A DNA stretch of 21,902 bases from a virus: the IMG/VR virus record IMGVR_UViG_3300025632_000096, positions 1-21,902 of that record. One strand, given 5' to 3'. The notes under the pieces were generated by a model, which ran no database searches, had not been told where the DNA came from, and worked only from the letters and a program-made list of their open reading frames with translations. How positions within the stretch are numbered: position 1 is the stretch's first letter; the number at the start of each line of letters is the position of its first letter. A program made the translations under genes and the position numbers. Below, one piece after another: positions 8,901 to 16,985 of this stretch.

Positions 8901-9514
8901 CTCATGTACTTAGTGAAGATGGTTCGTTGAATCCTGTGCTGGGTAAACAAAATAATGAATTAATGATGCCATATTTTAATACTGACGAATTAAGAGATGA
9001 ATACCGTAAGAGTGGTCAAGAAGGCAGATACGAACTATTAAGAAAAAGAGCAGAAAAAGAACTTGCAGAAAGCCAAGAAACAATAACTCAACAAATTATA
9101 GAAAGCTCACTTTCTTTAAAAAATGCTAAAGCACTTTTAAAAAAGCAACAAGCTGAAATAAATGCAATACCTTCACCTATAGGAAATATTGTAAAAGGCA
9201 CAGTTGTTGAAAGCAACATAATAGAAAGCATAGATTTTAAAAGTAAGAAACACATTACTTTAATGTATGCTGGCTTAGACCATAATCAACGAGGGTATTC
9301 ATTTGTTTCTAAAGAAGGAAATAGTTCTGGAAAACCTATTCTTTTAAATCAAAAAAGAGAACAAATAACAGGAAACGAACTTACTAATCTTAAAAAAACA
9401 TTGTTTGATGATATGAAAAAATTTAATGCAAGCACTTCAAAATATAAAGAATTAAGTAAATTTTATGAGTTAGTAAATAAAGTACATCGAGTAGAATTAG
9501 GATTAAGTAATTAA
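5987..9514 (+). CDS. Large internal virion (ejection) protein, T7 gp15-like by position
   Basis: A 1175-residue protein rich in Asn, Lys, Glu and Ile, predominantly helical, without a signal peptide or obvious membrane segment. Position after the gp14-like gene and before the gp16-like gene fits T7 gp15, an inner-core protein ejected with the DNA that forms the periplasmic part of the channel. T7 gp15 is only 747 residues, so this protein is considerably longer. N-terminal residues 1-40 (MPVLRQKRTVTNAPIGVARI) resemble openings of other podoviral internal core proteins, where a basic stretch precedes 'N..'. No enzymatic motif was found. The weak ribosome binding site is AGGA, 7 bases before the ATG. 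The stop shares one base with the next ATG. The coding strand is visibly more A-rich than the capsid gene. Confidence 0.65.
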   Translation: MPVLRQKRTVTNAPIGVARINTGESELWETIRANAKNVASTAFNTLKKESLNEAQELALSEDIDKVRTINPTTGKLEALELYNMNSDARAAYKRIIDSRFEKSISDEIKLKSKEFSLIENISPQAYEEKFSQYLSGMVNNAPEGMYKGMVEEAGTFYLASTKMNLTQTRRRELKAKNKQLFITEVNEIQKSFSELNDEDREIAYNKILEKIDLNVTADSNSYSGPEINALKNAAEKSYWSAVLQSDLQSQSFKTAKEFNKYVNNVARNRIIFGTKEYDVGLPPEYLSEELANQVRSQSSIYQFRIQEEQAEIFKDVQEKLNAKDISINNILEELVFSEQTKEEIDLLGVQNKSERIEAGLEYFITELNSYKDNLEKYMRENPEINFDGLNKEIGNEAEILLTYAISLGLDTNDQIATAVGRHNTDVQDEDGNFLSPESKVIIEAIHKLVPFDKLGSLKTYVQRGYSGKFKDAQAARQKALKENLINKQKFDFSLTVSNEITKIRNGDISYTQEDYNNYLDEFNEKVEYFINQGKPLGVDKLIDFQKKLNKEFIIRDVNAMMSDIPNISSEILYDSDAYILSGGKNTSSLKKYEFGTSIVSPDGPMSAPINHLKDRLDDILSRTMGENVKAISTVFGELAKGQAKKETQAKAIADANINRLTLLSGEADKSHRNIVDDNFNWRNSNTWENIISQTGSTELTKQVNLMMSGALVDNEIINSIFQLHNQYSNLRTDKGARYNKLKAYNVFTEDQEAFFETVSDLSLMLGSDKRNEIIQSLGSLTNKDKSEKRANFFAIANIDDKTTRNDRNDIISSTAKYIRTVLPETDLMLGTGLYKQFEAYVNYQIYSNINEKTISENLTNMYDKVFVEDDIILDLRTGTNKTNLTLHNVFGDNDTATWAESQMEKQLNDFGYTLLDRIFVGKSVKELNEIMDLPADERQKLRKEAEESGGKYQKVVLIPDEFSSEGSLNLWPHVLSEDGSLNPVLGKQNNELMMPYFNTDELRDEYRKSGQEGRYELLRKRAEKELAESQETITQQIIESSLSLKNAKALLKKQQAEINAIPSPIGNIVKGTVVESNIIESIDFKSKKHITLMYAGLDHNQRGYSFVSKEGNSSGKPILLNQKREQITGNELTNLKKTLFDDMKKFNASTSKYKELSKFYELVNKVHRVELGLSN

Positions 9515-12500
9515 TGTTAAACGGTTTTAATAATAATAGAGTATGGAGTAATCAAACTTCATCTATTGATAATATGCCTAAGACACCAACATGGGGTGAA
9601 ACAATAGGAGCTAGTATAAAGAGTGCTGGTAGTCCGATTGTAAATCATATTAGTAATTCTTATAAGTTTAACCATGTAAGAGATGAAAACTTTCAATTAG
9701 ATATAGATATGTTCGAACCTCGACACTATGAATATGTTGGTGATTATGTTGATGTTCAGAGTCAAGCTGAGTTAGATGCAAAACTTAAAGACTTAGATGG
9801 TCTTTTAGAAAATAGAGAAACTTTATACAAAGCTGGCGTAGCTAAAGCAATGATTAGTGAATTTGCTAATCCTATTAATTGGTTAGGTTTGCCGTATGGA
9901 ATTGGCGAAGCTAGATTAATGTATGCAATTGGTAAAGTTGCTACAGCTTCAGCGTTTCATCAAGGAGGTTTAGAATTACTTCGCGCGCCTTTTGACCCTA
10001 CATCAGTTCCTCATGAAACACCTATTAATATAGGGGCAGCTTTTGTTTTTGGAGGATTTTTGCAAGGTGGGTTAAGAGTGCCGTCTGCAATAAAAGCACG
10101 TAATCATAATATTTTAATGGATGATTACAATGCAATGATTGATGGATTAAATGGTCTTACTCCTGATGACATAGATAAAATGCCATCTGTTAAAGATAGA
10201 AAATATGGTCTTCAAAGCACAAAAGAATTAAACAATTTAAAAAATAGAAGTAACAGTAAGCAAGAAGTCTTTGACCTTAATAGAGAAATATCTGTAAGGC
10301 GCATGGAATATTGGAAAAGCAAAGACCCTAATGATATTTATAAAGCTGATAGTTTTTTTGTAAAAGCAATGCCTACACCATTTAGAAGTTTCTTACGTTC
10401 TAAATTAACAACTACTAAAGGTTATATGCATAGATTAGCTAGTGACCACGGACTAGTTACAGTTGCTAATATGATGGGTTTAACTCATGGCCCTTCTATT
10501 TATACACAACAAAAATTGCGTGTTGGCCCTGTAGTAAAAAACATGAAACAATTTTACAGGCTTTGGGGCGAAGAACAAGGCGGTGCAATGGAGATGGCTG
10601 GTTATAGGTTATCTAATGCTGCAGCAAAAGCATCTAAATTAAACCCATTGCAAAAAAATAAAATGACATTTGATGATTGGATTACTGAGGTAAACACAGC
10701 TCGATTAGCTGATGACCCAGCTTATTCTATGAGTCCTAAACAAAAAGAAGCCGCAGATTTAATAGACAACTTTTTTAAAGATGCTGAAGTTGAGTTAAGA
10801 GATTTAGGTCTTATAGGTTCTGCTAAATCTGTTAAAACTAGTATTAAAAAATTAACAAATGGTATTGATTCTACTAAAAATAAATTAAAAGTTGCAACAA
10901 AACCAGCTTTAAGAAAACATTTTGAAAAACAAATAATAAGATTAGAAGAAAAATTAAAAGAACAAGAATTATTATTAAAAGAATCTTATACTGGTTCTGT
11001 AATGCCTAAAGGAGAAACTAAATATTTTGCTCGTTATTGGAATCAAGGCAAAATTAAAGCAAACAGAGCATTATTTACAAATAAAATTTTACAACATTAT
11101 TTAGCAAACCCTAAAGAGGGCGCGCCTATGGATGTAAAATCAGTAACTCTTCGAGCAGAAGATACAGTTAAAAAAATACTTGAAGAAGGTGAGTATGACC
11201 CATTAAATCCTGACACTTTATTTCTTGGATTAGGCTCATCTAAACACACAAAAGGTAGAATATTAGACATACCTAATAAAGATGTATTAGATTTTATAGA
11301 ATTAAATCCAGAAAAAGTAATGCTAGAATACACAAATAGAATTGCTCCGTTAATAGAATGGGAAAAAGGATTTGGTGGCAGAACATTAGATGATATTTTA
11401 GATGAGATAGACGAAGACGGTATTTCTAACAATATGAGTGTTAGGCAAATAAATAAAGCTCGTATGGAATTTCAAATAATGTACAATCGTGTAGTGGGTA
11501 GAACAATTGAAGACCCCTCTCGTTGGGATAGTAAAACTGCTTACGCAATTAAAGAAGCATCTGCGTTAAGTTATTTAGGTTCTGCTGGGTTTGCAACTAT
11601 TAGTGAACCAGCAACTATGTTTATGAATCATGAAGTTGGTACAATTTTTAAAAGTTTATTTAACATTTTAAAAAGACCACAAAATGTACAACAAGCGTTA
11701 AGAGAAACTAAAGAAGTTTATGCTGAAGCTTTAGAAATTGAAATAGGTAATGCTCAAGTACGTTTTACAGATGAGATGCGCGGTGAGTCTAAGATAACTA
11801 AGACTTGGGAGAAAGGTAAGGATGCTTTTTATACTCTTAATGGTCTTGCTCCTTTAACTGCATTATTAAAAAACTGGGAGTCATTAAACAGACAGCACAG
11901 TATTATTGATTACTCTATTAAATTAGTAAATGGTAATTCAAATAAATTTGAAACTACTTGGCTTTTACGAAATGGAATAGACAAAGAAAAAGCTACAGAA
12001 ATAGCAAATGCTCCTTGGGATAAAACTGATAATGGATTGTATTTAGCTAATATAAGTAAATGGAAAACAAAAAAAGGCAAATCAAATAAGCCTAGTAAAT
12101 TTGTGCAAGAAGATACTATTACATCTTTTAAAGCAGCAATGAGTGATGGTATTTTAAATACTATTTTAATGGGTACACCAGCAGACAAGCCTATATTAGC
12201 TGATGGTATTATTATGTTACCTATGCACATTGCTGGCAAAATGGGTCTTAAAGAACACCCTAAATATAGAGGGTATGCTCGAGTAGAAAGTGGTTTATTA
12301 AATATGCCATTGCAGTTTTATTCTTATCTCATGGCAGCAGCTACTAAAATACAAGGCTCATTGGCTCAAGGACAAAATAAAAATAAAGCTATAACAATAG
12401 CCGCGTTTATGGGTCTTGGTTATTTACAATATCAAATGAGAGTTCCTGATTATGTTCGAGAAAAAGATAACATTCCTACAGCACTTATGAGGTCTTTTGA

Positions 12501-12819
12501 TTATGCTGGTTTAGGTGGTGTGTATTCAGATATATTTTATACATCATTACATACTGGCATGGAATTAACAGGTAAGAATTTTACTGGAGGAATGGTAGCA
12601 GCTAAATATGGAGCAGAACAAAACTATGCTGATGCATTGGCTGGTATATTAGGTGCTGGCCCAGACATTGCATTACAATATAGTCGTGCAGCTGGAAATA
12701 TAGTGCAAGGAAATTATGGTGAAGGTACAGAAGATTTCTTACGAATACTACCTTTTCTTAGATTATGGTTTTTAAAAGACCAAATGAAAGAACTAGGTAG
12801 AACATTTGGTAATATGTAA
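9514..12819 (+). CDS. Large internal virion (ejection) protein, T7 gp16-like by position
   Basis: A 1101-residue protein. After an N-terminal region there is SEFANPINWLGLPYGIGEARLMY and a hydrophobic segment INIGAAFVFGGFLQGGL (about residues 171-188). Residues about 440-490 form a strongly charged likely coiled coil (KQIIRLEEKLKEQELLLKE). The C-terminal third has Gly/Ala-rich hydrophobic stretches (TIAAFMGLGYLQYQM, ADALAGILGAGPDIALQY). Large size, hydrophobic patches and location directly before the tail fibre fit T7 gp16, the 1318-residue core protein that spans the inner membrane during ejection. No lytic transglycosylase motif is seen at the N-terminus, unlike T7 gp16, so peptidoglycan cutting may be absent or carried out elsewhere. 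The protein ends ...LFLKDQMKELGRTFGNM-like, with a basic helix. Homology is inferred mainly from context. Confidence 0.65.
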   Translation: MLNGFNNNRVWSNQTSSIDNMPKTPTWGETIGASIKSAGSPIVNHISNSYKFNHVRDENFQLDIDMFEPRHYEYVGDYVDVQSQAELDAKLKDLDGLLENRETLYKAGVAKAMISEFANPINWLGLPYGIGEARLMYAIGKVATASAFHQGGLELLRAPFDPTSVPHETPINIGAAFVFGGFLQGGLRVPSAIKARNHNILMDDYNAMIDGLNGLTPDDIDKMPSVKDRKYGLQSTKELNNLKNRSNSKQEVFDLNREISVRRMEYWKSKDPNDIYKADSFFVKAMPTPFRSFLRSKLTTTKGYMHRLASDHGLVTVANMMGLTHGPSIYTQQKLRVGPVVKNMKQFYRLWGEEQGGAMEMAGYRLSNAAAKASKLNPLQKNKMTFDDWITEVNTARLADDPAYSMSPKQKEAADLIDNFFKDAEVELRDLGLIGSAKSVKTSIKKLTNGIDSTKNKLKVATKPALRKHFEKQIIRLEEKLKEQELLLKESYTGSVMPKGETKYFARYWNQGKIKANRALFTNKILQHYLANPKEGAPMDVKSVTLRAEDTVKKILEEGEYDPLNPDTLFLGLGSSKHTKGRILDIPNKDVLDFIELNPEKVMLEYTNRIAPLIEWEKGFGGRTLDDILDEIDEDGISNNMSVRQINKARMEFQIMYNRVVGRTIEDPSRWDSKTAYAIKEASALSYLGSAGFATISEPATMFMNHEVGTIFKSLFNILKRPQNVQQALRETKEVYAEALEIEIGNAQVRFTDEMRGESKITKTWEKGKDAFYTLNGLAPLTALLKNWESLNRQHSIIDYSIKLVNGNSNKFETTWLLRNGIDKEKATEIANAPWDKTDNGLYLANISKWKTKKGKSNKPSKFVQEDTITSFKAAMSDGILNTILMGTPADKPILADGIIMLPMHIAGKMGLKEHPKYRGYARVESGLLNMPLQFYSYLMAAATKIQGSLAQGQNKNKAITIAAFMGLGYLQYQMRVPDYVREKDNIPTALMRSFDYAGLGGVYSDIFYTSLHTGMELTGKNFTGGMVAAKYGAEQNYADALAGILGAGPDIALQYSRAAGNIVQGNYGEGTEDFLRILPFLRLWFLKDQMKELGRTFGNM

Positions 12820-12825
12820 TTGTGC
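12811..12825 (+). promoter_or_regulatory. Candidate late promoter/regulatory motif upstream of the tail fibre gene
   Basis: AATATGTAATTGTGC spans the stop codon of the preceding gene and the start of a 56-base gap. It shares 12 of 15 bases with 1183-1197 before the capsid gene. The gap then continues AT-rich to a GAGG ribosome binding site shortly before the ATG at 12876. T7 places a promoter (phi17) before its fibre gene, which is why a promoter is suspected; no sigma70-type hexamer pair with good spacing is evident. Seen: the match. Inferred: the function. Confidence 0.28.
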
Positions 12826-12875
12826 GTTGAAAAGTAATAAGTAAATTGGTAACAGGGGAAAAATGAGGTAGTAAA

Positions 12876-15800
12876 ATGACAATAGTAATAGCAAATAACT
12901 CACCAAGAGTATCATATACAGTAGCAGAAGGTGCAACACAGACAAGTTTTGCGGTATCATTTGAGTTTTTTGCTGATGCTGACCTTAACTTTATTGTTGA
13001 TGGTACTACTAAAACATTAACCACGCATTACACTGTTAGTGGAGGTGATGGTAGTACAGGAACTATAACTACAACAGCAGGAAATACAGTCACTGGAATT
13101 AGTGGCGGTAGTACGGTCGTTATTACTAGAGACATTTCTTTAGAAAGAGTGACAGACTTTCCAGCCCAAGGCTCATTCCAAATATCTTCATTGAATACAG
13201 AGCTAGATAGATTTACTGCAATTGCGGCTGACCTTAATGACAAAGCTAATCGTGCTATACAAACTACAGATTACGATACGGCTGTTTCTGTGACTCTTCC
13301 CTTGGTTGCAGATAGAAAAGGTAAAGTTCTTGCCTTTAATGCTTCTACTGGTGCAGTCGAGGCTGGACCTTCTACCTCTGACGTACAGACAGTATCAGCC
13401 AATGCCGCCTCAGTGGCTCTATTAGGCACTAGTGACGCTGTTGCAGACATGAATACACTAGCAACATCGGCAATTGTTGAAGATATGAACTTATTAGGCA
13501 CAGCTGCTGTTGTAGAAGATATGGGTTTGCTTGCAACATCTGCAGTTATAGAGGACATGGGGCTGTTAGCTACGTCTGCTGTTATTGAGGATATGGGATT
13601 ACTTGCTACATCTGCAAATGTAACGGCAATGGGTTTGTTAGGAACATCGGCAGTCATCGAGGACATGGGTATATTATCTGCGAGTGATGTTGTTGCTGAT
13701 ATGGCTTTGTTAGCTACTACAGATATAGTTGCAGATATGGCTTTGTTAGCTAACAGTGATGTAATTGCTGATATGAATACTTTAGCCACAAGTGCTATAG
13801 TTGCTGACTTAAACATACTAGCTACTACTGACATAGTTGCTGACATGGCAATATTAGCAACGTCAGATATAGTATCTGATTTAAATACCCTTGCTACTTC
13901 CGATATTGTAAGTGATATAAATACATTAGCTACTTCTGATATAGTAAGTGATATTAATACTTTAGCTACTAGTGACATTGTTTCTGACTTAAACACTTTA
14001 GCTACGAGCGATATAGTTACTGATTTAAATTTATTAGCTACTAGTGCAATAGTAGATGACCTTAATTTACTAGCAACATCTACTGTTATTGCTGACATGG
14101 CTACTCTTGCTGGTGGCGGTGCTAATCCTAACATAACTTCTGTTACTGCTTCTGGTGAAATAGCGGCAGCAAGTTTAGATATTTCTGGTAATATTGATAT
14201 TGACGGAATTAGTAACCTAGATATTGTAGACGTAGATGGTGCAGCTAACTTTGCCGCAGACGTAACCTTTGCAGATGGCGCAGATATTATCACTGCTTCA
14301 GCAGGTACATCTAACTTCAGAGCAGGTGTCAACGCAGGTAACTCAATAGAATCTGGTGGTAATTTCAACACTGTCGTGGGTGACGAAGCTGGTACTGCGA
14401 TTACTACTGGGGATGGTAATACATTTGTAGGTTATGCCACAGGTGACGCTATTACCACAGCAGGTAATAACACAGCAGTTGGTTATAATGCTCTAACAAC
14501 TAACACCACAGGAAGTAACATCACAGCAGTTGGTAAGACTGCTTTAACTTCTAACACCACAGGAATACAGAACAATGCTTTAGGTGCTTCTGCTTTAAAT
14601 GACAATACTACAGGTAACTACAACAACGCAATGGGTGTAAGTGCTTTAGGCGACAACACTACTGGTGATAATAATACTGCGGTTGGTCACGATGCTTTAA
14701 GATTAAACACTACAGCAGATGACAACACAGCAGTCGGATACGATGCAATGGCTGCTAACACTACAGGTGCTTTAAACACAGCAATAGGTAAGTCTGCTTT
14801 AGACGCTAATACTACAGGTTCTAGTAACACAGCACTTGGCAGAAACTCCCTTGGTAGTAACACTACAGCAGGTAATAACACAGCACTTGGACATAATGCT
14901 TTGCTAGCTAACACTACAGGTGCTTTTAACACAGCCGTTGGTACTGCATCTTTAGATGCTAACACTACAGCGAGTGGCAACACAGCCGTTGGCTATAATT
15001 CTTTAACCGCTAACACTACAGGTGCTAGTAACGTAGCTGTAGGAAGAGATGCTTTAGCTGCTAACACTACAGCAAATAACAACAACGCCTTTGGTTATCA
15101 GGCACTTTTAACTAACACCACAGGTACTTTAAATACAGCATTTGGTGGTGTTGCCTTAAAATTAAACACGACAGGCGCACGAAACACTGCTATTGGCACT
15201 TTTACACTTGATGCCAACACGACAGGCGGCAACAACACATCAGTTGGTAATGCATCAATGTCAAGTAACACTACAGGTAGTAACAATGTTGCGCTGGGTT
15301 CGTATGTACTTGGAGCCAACACAACAGCAGATAACAACACCGCAGTTGGGTATCAGGCTTTAGACGCTAACACTACAGGTGCTAGTAATACAGCAGTTGG
15401 TAAGTCTGCTTTAGGAGCTGCAACAACAGCATCTGGTAATACAGCAGTTGGTATTAACTCAGCGGATGCTATTACTACAGGGTATCACAACGTAGCTTTG
15501 GGTAGCTTTGCTTTATCTGCAAATGTAACAGGCAACCAAAATGTTGCTATAGGTTACGAGTCTCTATTTAATCACACTGGTAACAACACAACAGCGGTTG
15601 GTCACGATTCTTTAAAGGCTAATACAACGGGTACTTCAAACACTGCTTTAGGGTATAGGGCTTTAACATCTAACACTACACCAAATAACAACACAGCAGT
15701 TGGCTCAAATTCACTAGATGTAAACACTACAGGTGCTAACAACACAGCAGTTGGCAGCAATTCTTTAGGAGCAAACACTACAGCAGATAACAACACAGCC

Positions 15801-16979
15801 CTTGGTTATCTAGCTTTAACAACTAACACTACAGGCTCTTTAAACACGGCTGTTGGTGGTGATACATTAAAACTTAATACTACAGGCGCACAGAATGTTG
15901 CTGTTGGAATGTACACCTTAAACGCAAACACTACAGCCTCACAAAATACAGCAGTTGGTTATGCCGCTATGCTATCTACCACCACAGGTGCTAGTAACGT
16001 AGCCGTTGGTGGAAATGCCCTAGACGCAAACACTACAGGTGCTTCAAATGTTTCAGTTGGTTGGAACTCACTGACAACAAATACAACCGCTAGTAATAAT
16101 ACTGCCGTTGGGCAAAGCTCTTTAGGGTTGAATACTACAGGTACTGGTAACACAGCCGTTGGTAAAGGTGCATTAGATGCAAATACAACTGCTAATTACA
16201 ATACTGCTGTAGGTTTAGACGCTTTAGGAACAAATACTACAGGCACAAATAATAATGCATTTGGAGAAACTGCTCTTTTTTCTAATACGACAGGTAGTAA
16301 TAATCAGGCTATTGGTAGAGGAGCGTTAGAGCAAAATACCACAGCATCTAACAACAGTGCGTTTGGGCATAATGCTTTAAAAGCTAACACTACAGGTACT
16401 AACAACGTAGCAGTTGGTATAAATGCTGGTGTAAGTCTTACTTCTGGAAATAATGGTATATTTCTAGGAAAAGATGCAGGTCTAACAGGAAGCCCGGGAG
16501 GCAATATAACCTCTGCGAATAATATTTTAGTTATTGGTGATGAAAATATTACAGCATCAAACATCCAAGTAGATTGGACAGTAGCCTCTGACCAAAGAGA
16601 TAAGACAGACTTTACAGCCCTAGATTTAGGCTTAGACTTTGTTAAGGCACTTGCTCCTGTAACATACAAGTGGGATAAACGTAGCAAGTATGGCGATAAG
16701 TCTGCTGATGATTATGATTTAAATGCACAGACACCAGACGGTACACACAAAGAAGATTGGCTAGACATAGGCTTTAAGGCACAAGAAGTTCAAGCTCTTG
16801 AGGAAGCCGCTGGATATACAACTGCGGCTAAGAAAAACCTTACTGTATCTACATCAGGTGATGGTAAACAAATGGGTCTTCAGTACAGCAAGTTTGTACC
16901 AATCCTAGTAAAAGCAATACAAGAACTATCAGCAAAGAACGATGCTTTAGAAGCACGTCTAACAACCTTAGAAGGATAA
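12876..16979 (+). CDS. Tail fibre protein with T7-type anchor, two repeat domains and S74 chaperone
   Basis: A 1367-residue fibre. Residues 1-135 match the T7 gp17 N-terminal anchor that attaches to the nozzle: SYTVAEGATQTSFAVSFEFF, then HYTVSGGDGSTGTI, VITRDISLERVTDF and a final LDRFTAIAADLND. Residues 182-409 are 19 tandem 12-residue repeats. Residues 410-480 form a beta-rich linker (GDIDIDG, DVTFADGADI). About residues 484-1210 are repeats of the NTAVGxNALxxNTTGx type, 17 residues each, as in YadA-like trimeric beta-roll heads. The C-terminus is an S74 intramolecular chaperone with SDQRDK (Ser1238 and Lys1243, the Ser-Lys pair used for self-cleavage) and a final coiled coil (LVKAIQELSAKNDALEARL). 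The fibre should be a trimer and bind the host receptor; the specificity tip is probably in the repeat domain that remains after cleavage. Confidence 0.92.
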   Translation: MTIVIANNSPRVSYTVAEGATQTSFAVSFEFFADADLNFIVDGTTKTLTTHYTVSGGDGSTGTITTTAGNTVTGISGGSTVVITRDISLERVTDFPAQGSFQISSLNTELDRFTAIAADLNDKANRAIQTTDYDTAVSVTLPLVADRKGKVLAFNASTGAVEAGPSTSDVQTVSANAASVALLGTSDAVADMNTLATSAIVEDMNLLGTAAVVEDMGLLATSAVIEDMGLLATSAVIEDMGLLATSANVTAMGLLGTSAVIEDMGILSASDVVADMALLATTDIVADMALLANSDVIADMNTLATSAIVADLNILATTDIVADMAILATSDIVSDLNTLATSDIVSDINTLATSDIVSDINTLATSDIVSDLNTLATSDIVTDLNLLATSAIVDDLNLLATSTVIADMATLAGGGANPNITSVTASGEIAAASLDISGNIDIDGISNLDIVDVDGAANFAADVTFADGADIITASAGTSNFRAGVNAGNSIESGGNFNTVVGDEAGTAITTGDGNTFVGYATGDAITTAGNNTAVGYNALTTNTTGSNITAVGKTALTSNTTGIQNNALGASALNDNTTGNYNNAMGVSALGDNTTGDNNTAVGHDALRLNTTADDNTAVGYDAMAANTTGALNTAIGKSALDANTTGSSNTALGRNSLGSNTTAGNNTALGHNALLANTTGAFNTAVGTASLDANTTASGNTAVGYNSLTANTTGASNVAVGRDALAANTTANNNNAFGYQALLTNTTGTLNTAFGGVALKLNTTGARNTAIGTFTLDANTTGGNNTSVGNASMSSNTTGSNNVALGSYVLGANTTADNNTAVGYQALDANTTGASNTAVGKSALGAATTASGNTAVGINSADAITTGYHNVALGSFALSANVTGNQNVAIGYESLFNHTGNNTTAVGHDSLKANTTGTSNTALGYRALTSNTTPNNNTAVGSNSLDVNTTGANNTAVGSNSLGANTTADNNTALGYLALTTNTTGSLNTAVGGDTLKLNTTGAQNVAVGMYTLNANTTASQNTAVGYAAMLSTTTGASNVAVGGNALDANTTGASNVSVGWNSLTTNTTASNNTAVGQSSLGLNTTGTGNTAVGKGALDANTTANYNTAVGLDALGTNTTGTNNNAFGETALFSNTTGSNNQAIGRGALEQNTTASNNSAFGHNALKANTTGTNNVAVGINAGVSLTSGNNGIFLGKDAGLTGSPGGNITSANNILVIGDENITASNIQVDWTVASDQRDKTDFTALDLGLDFVKALAPVTYKWDKRSKYGDKSADDYDLNAQTPDGTHKEDWLDIGFKAQEVQALEEAAGYTTAAKKNLTVSTSGDGKQMGLQYSKFVPILVKAIQELSAKNDALEARLTTLEG
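13419..14102 (+). repeat. Nineteen tandem 36-base repeats (12-residue units) in the tail fibre gene
   Basis: The coding repeats run exactly from the codon of residue 182 to that of residue 409 without length variation: 19 units of 12 residues. The consensus is LLATSxIVxDMN, with Leu/Thr at position 1, Leu at 2, Ala/Gly at 3, Thr at 4, Ile/Val at 7-8 and Asp-Met/Leu/Ile at 10-11. Units 13-17 are nearly identical in protein but differ at many synonymous sites. Similar short 'xDxxTLAT' repeats occur in other phage fibres as elongated shaft segments. Here they probably form the shaft between anchor and head. Confidence 0.9.
14466..16451 (+). repeat. Thirty-nine tandem 51-base repeats (17-residue YadA-head-like units)
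   Basis: Units follow the pattern NNTAVGYNALTxNTTGx; I count 39 units from the one starting with AAT at 14466 to the one ending at 16451. One unit (NVAIGYESLFNHTGN type, the 24th in the wider count) has 16 residues instead of 17. Degenerate units flank both sides (about 14350-14465 and 16452-16500). The invariant parts are the [AV]-[VIL]-G turn in the first third and the NTT turn near the end. YadA-type heads use NSVAIG-like repeats of about 14 residues to form left-handed trimeric beta-rolls; here each coil would be about three residues longer. Confidence 0.92.
16587..16979 (+). other. S74 peptidase/intramolecular chaperone domain of the tail fibre
   Basis: The domain starts at TCT (16587, Ser1238) in the motif SDQRDK. 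Ser1238 and Lys1243 have the five-residue spacing of the Ser-Lys dyad in K1F-type endosialidase chaperones, so cleavage between Ala1237 and Ser1238 is expected after trimer folding, releasing about 130 residues. Downstream features typical of the family are the KALAPVTYKWDKR segment, the DIGFKAQEVQALEE segment and the terminal LQYSKFVPILVKAIQEL coiled coil. Confidence 0.88.
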
Positions 16980-16985
16980 ACTAAA

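Noticed and set aside
13271-14371. Long open frame on the minus strand (366 residues) opposite the tail fibre shaft repeats
   Set aside because: Its Ala/Ser/Ile/Thr repeat is the mirror of the 12-residue sense repeat; periodic codon composition keeps the antisense frame open. No ribosome binding site or recognisable domain.
14466-16451. CRISPR-like regular repeat array
   Set aside because: The repeats are in frame, coding, 51 bases without constant repeat/unique spacer structure, and encode a regular protein.
14687-16687. Several minus-strand frames opposite the 17-residue repeats
   Set aside because: Same explanation: repetitive sense codons produce repetitive antisense frames (PVVLASKA-like). 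They start and stop irregularly within the array.
12876-16979. Diversity-generating retroelement acting on the tail fibre
   Set aside because: No reverse transcriptase, template repeat or adenine-specific variability signature is present in this window.
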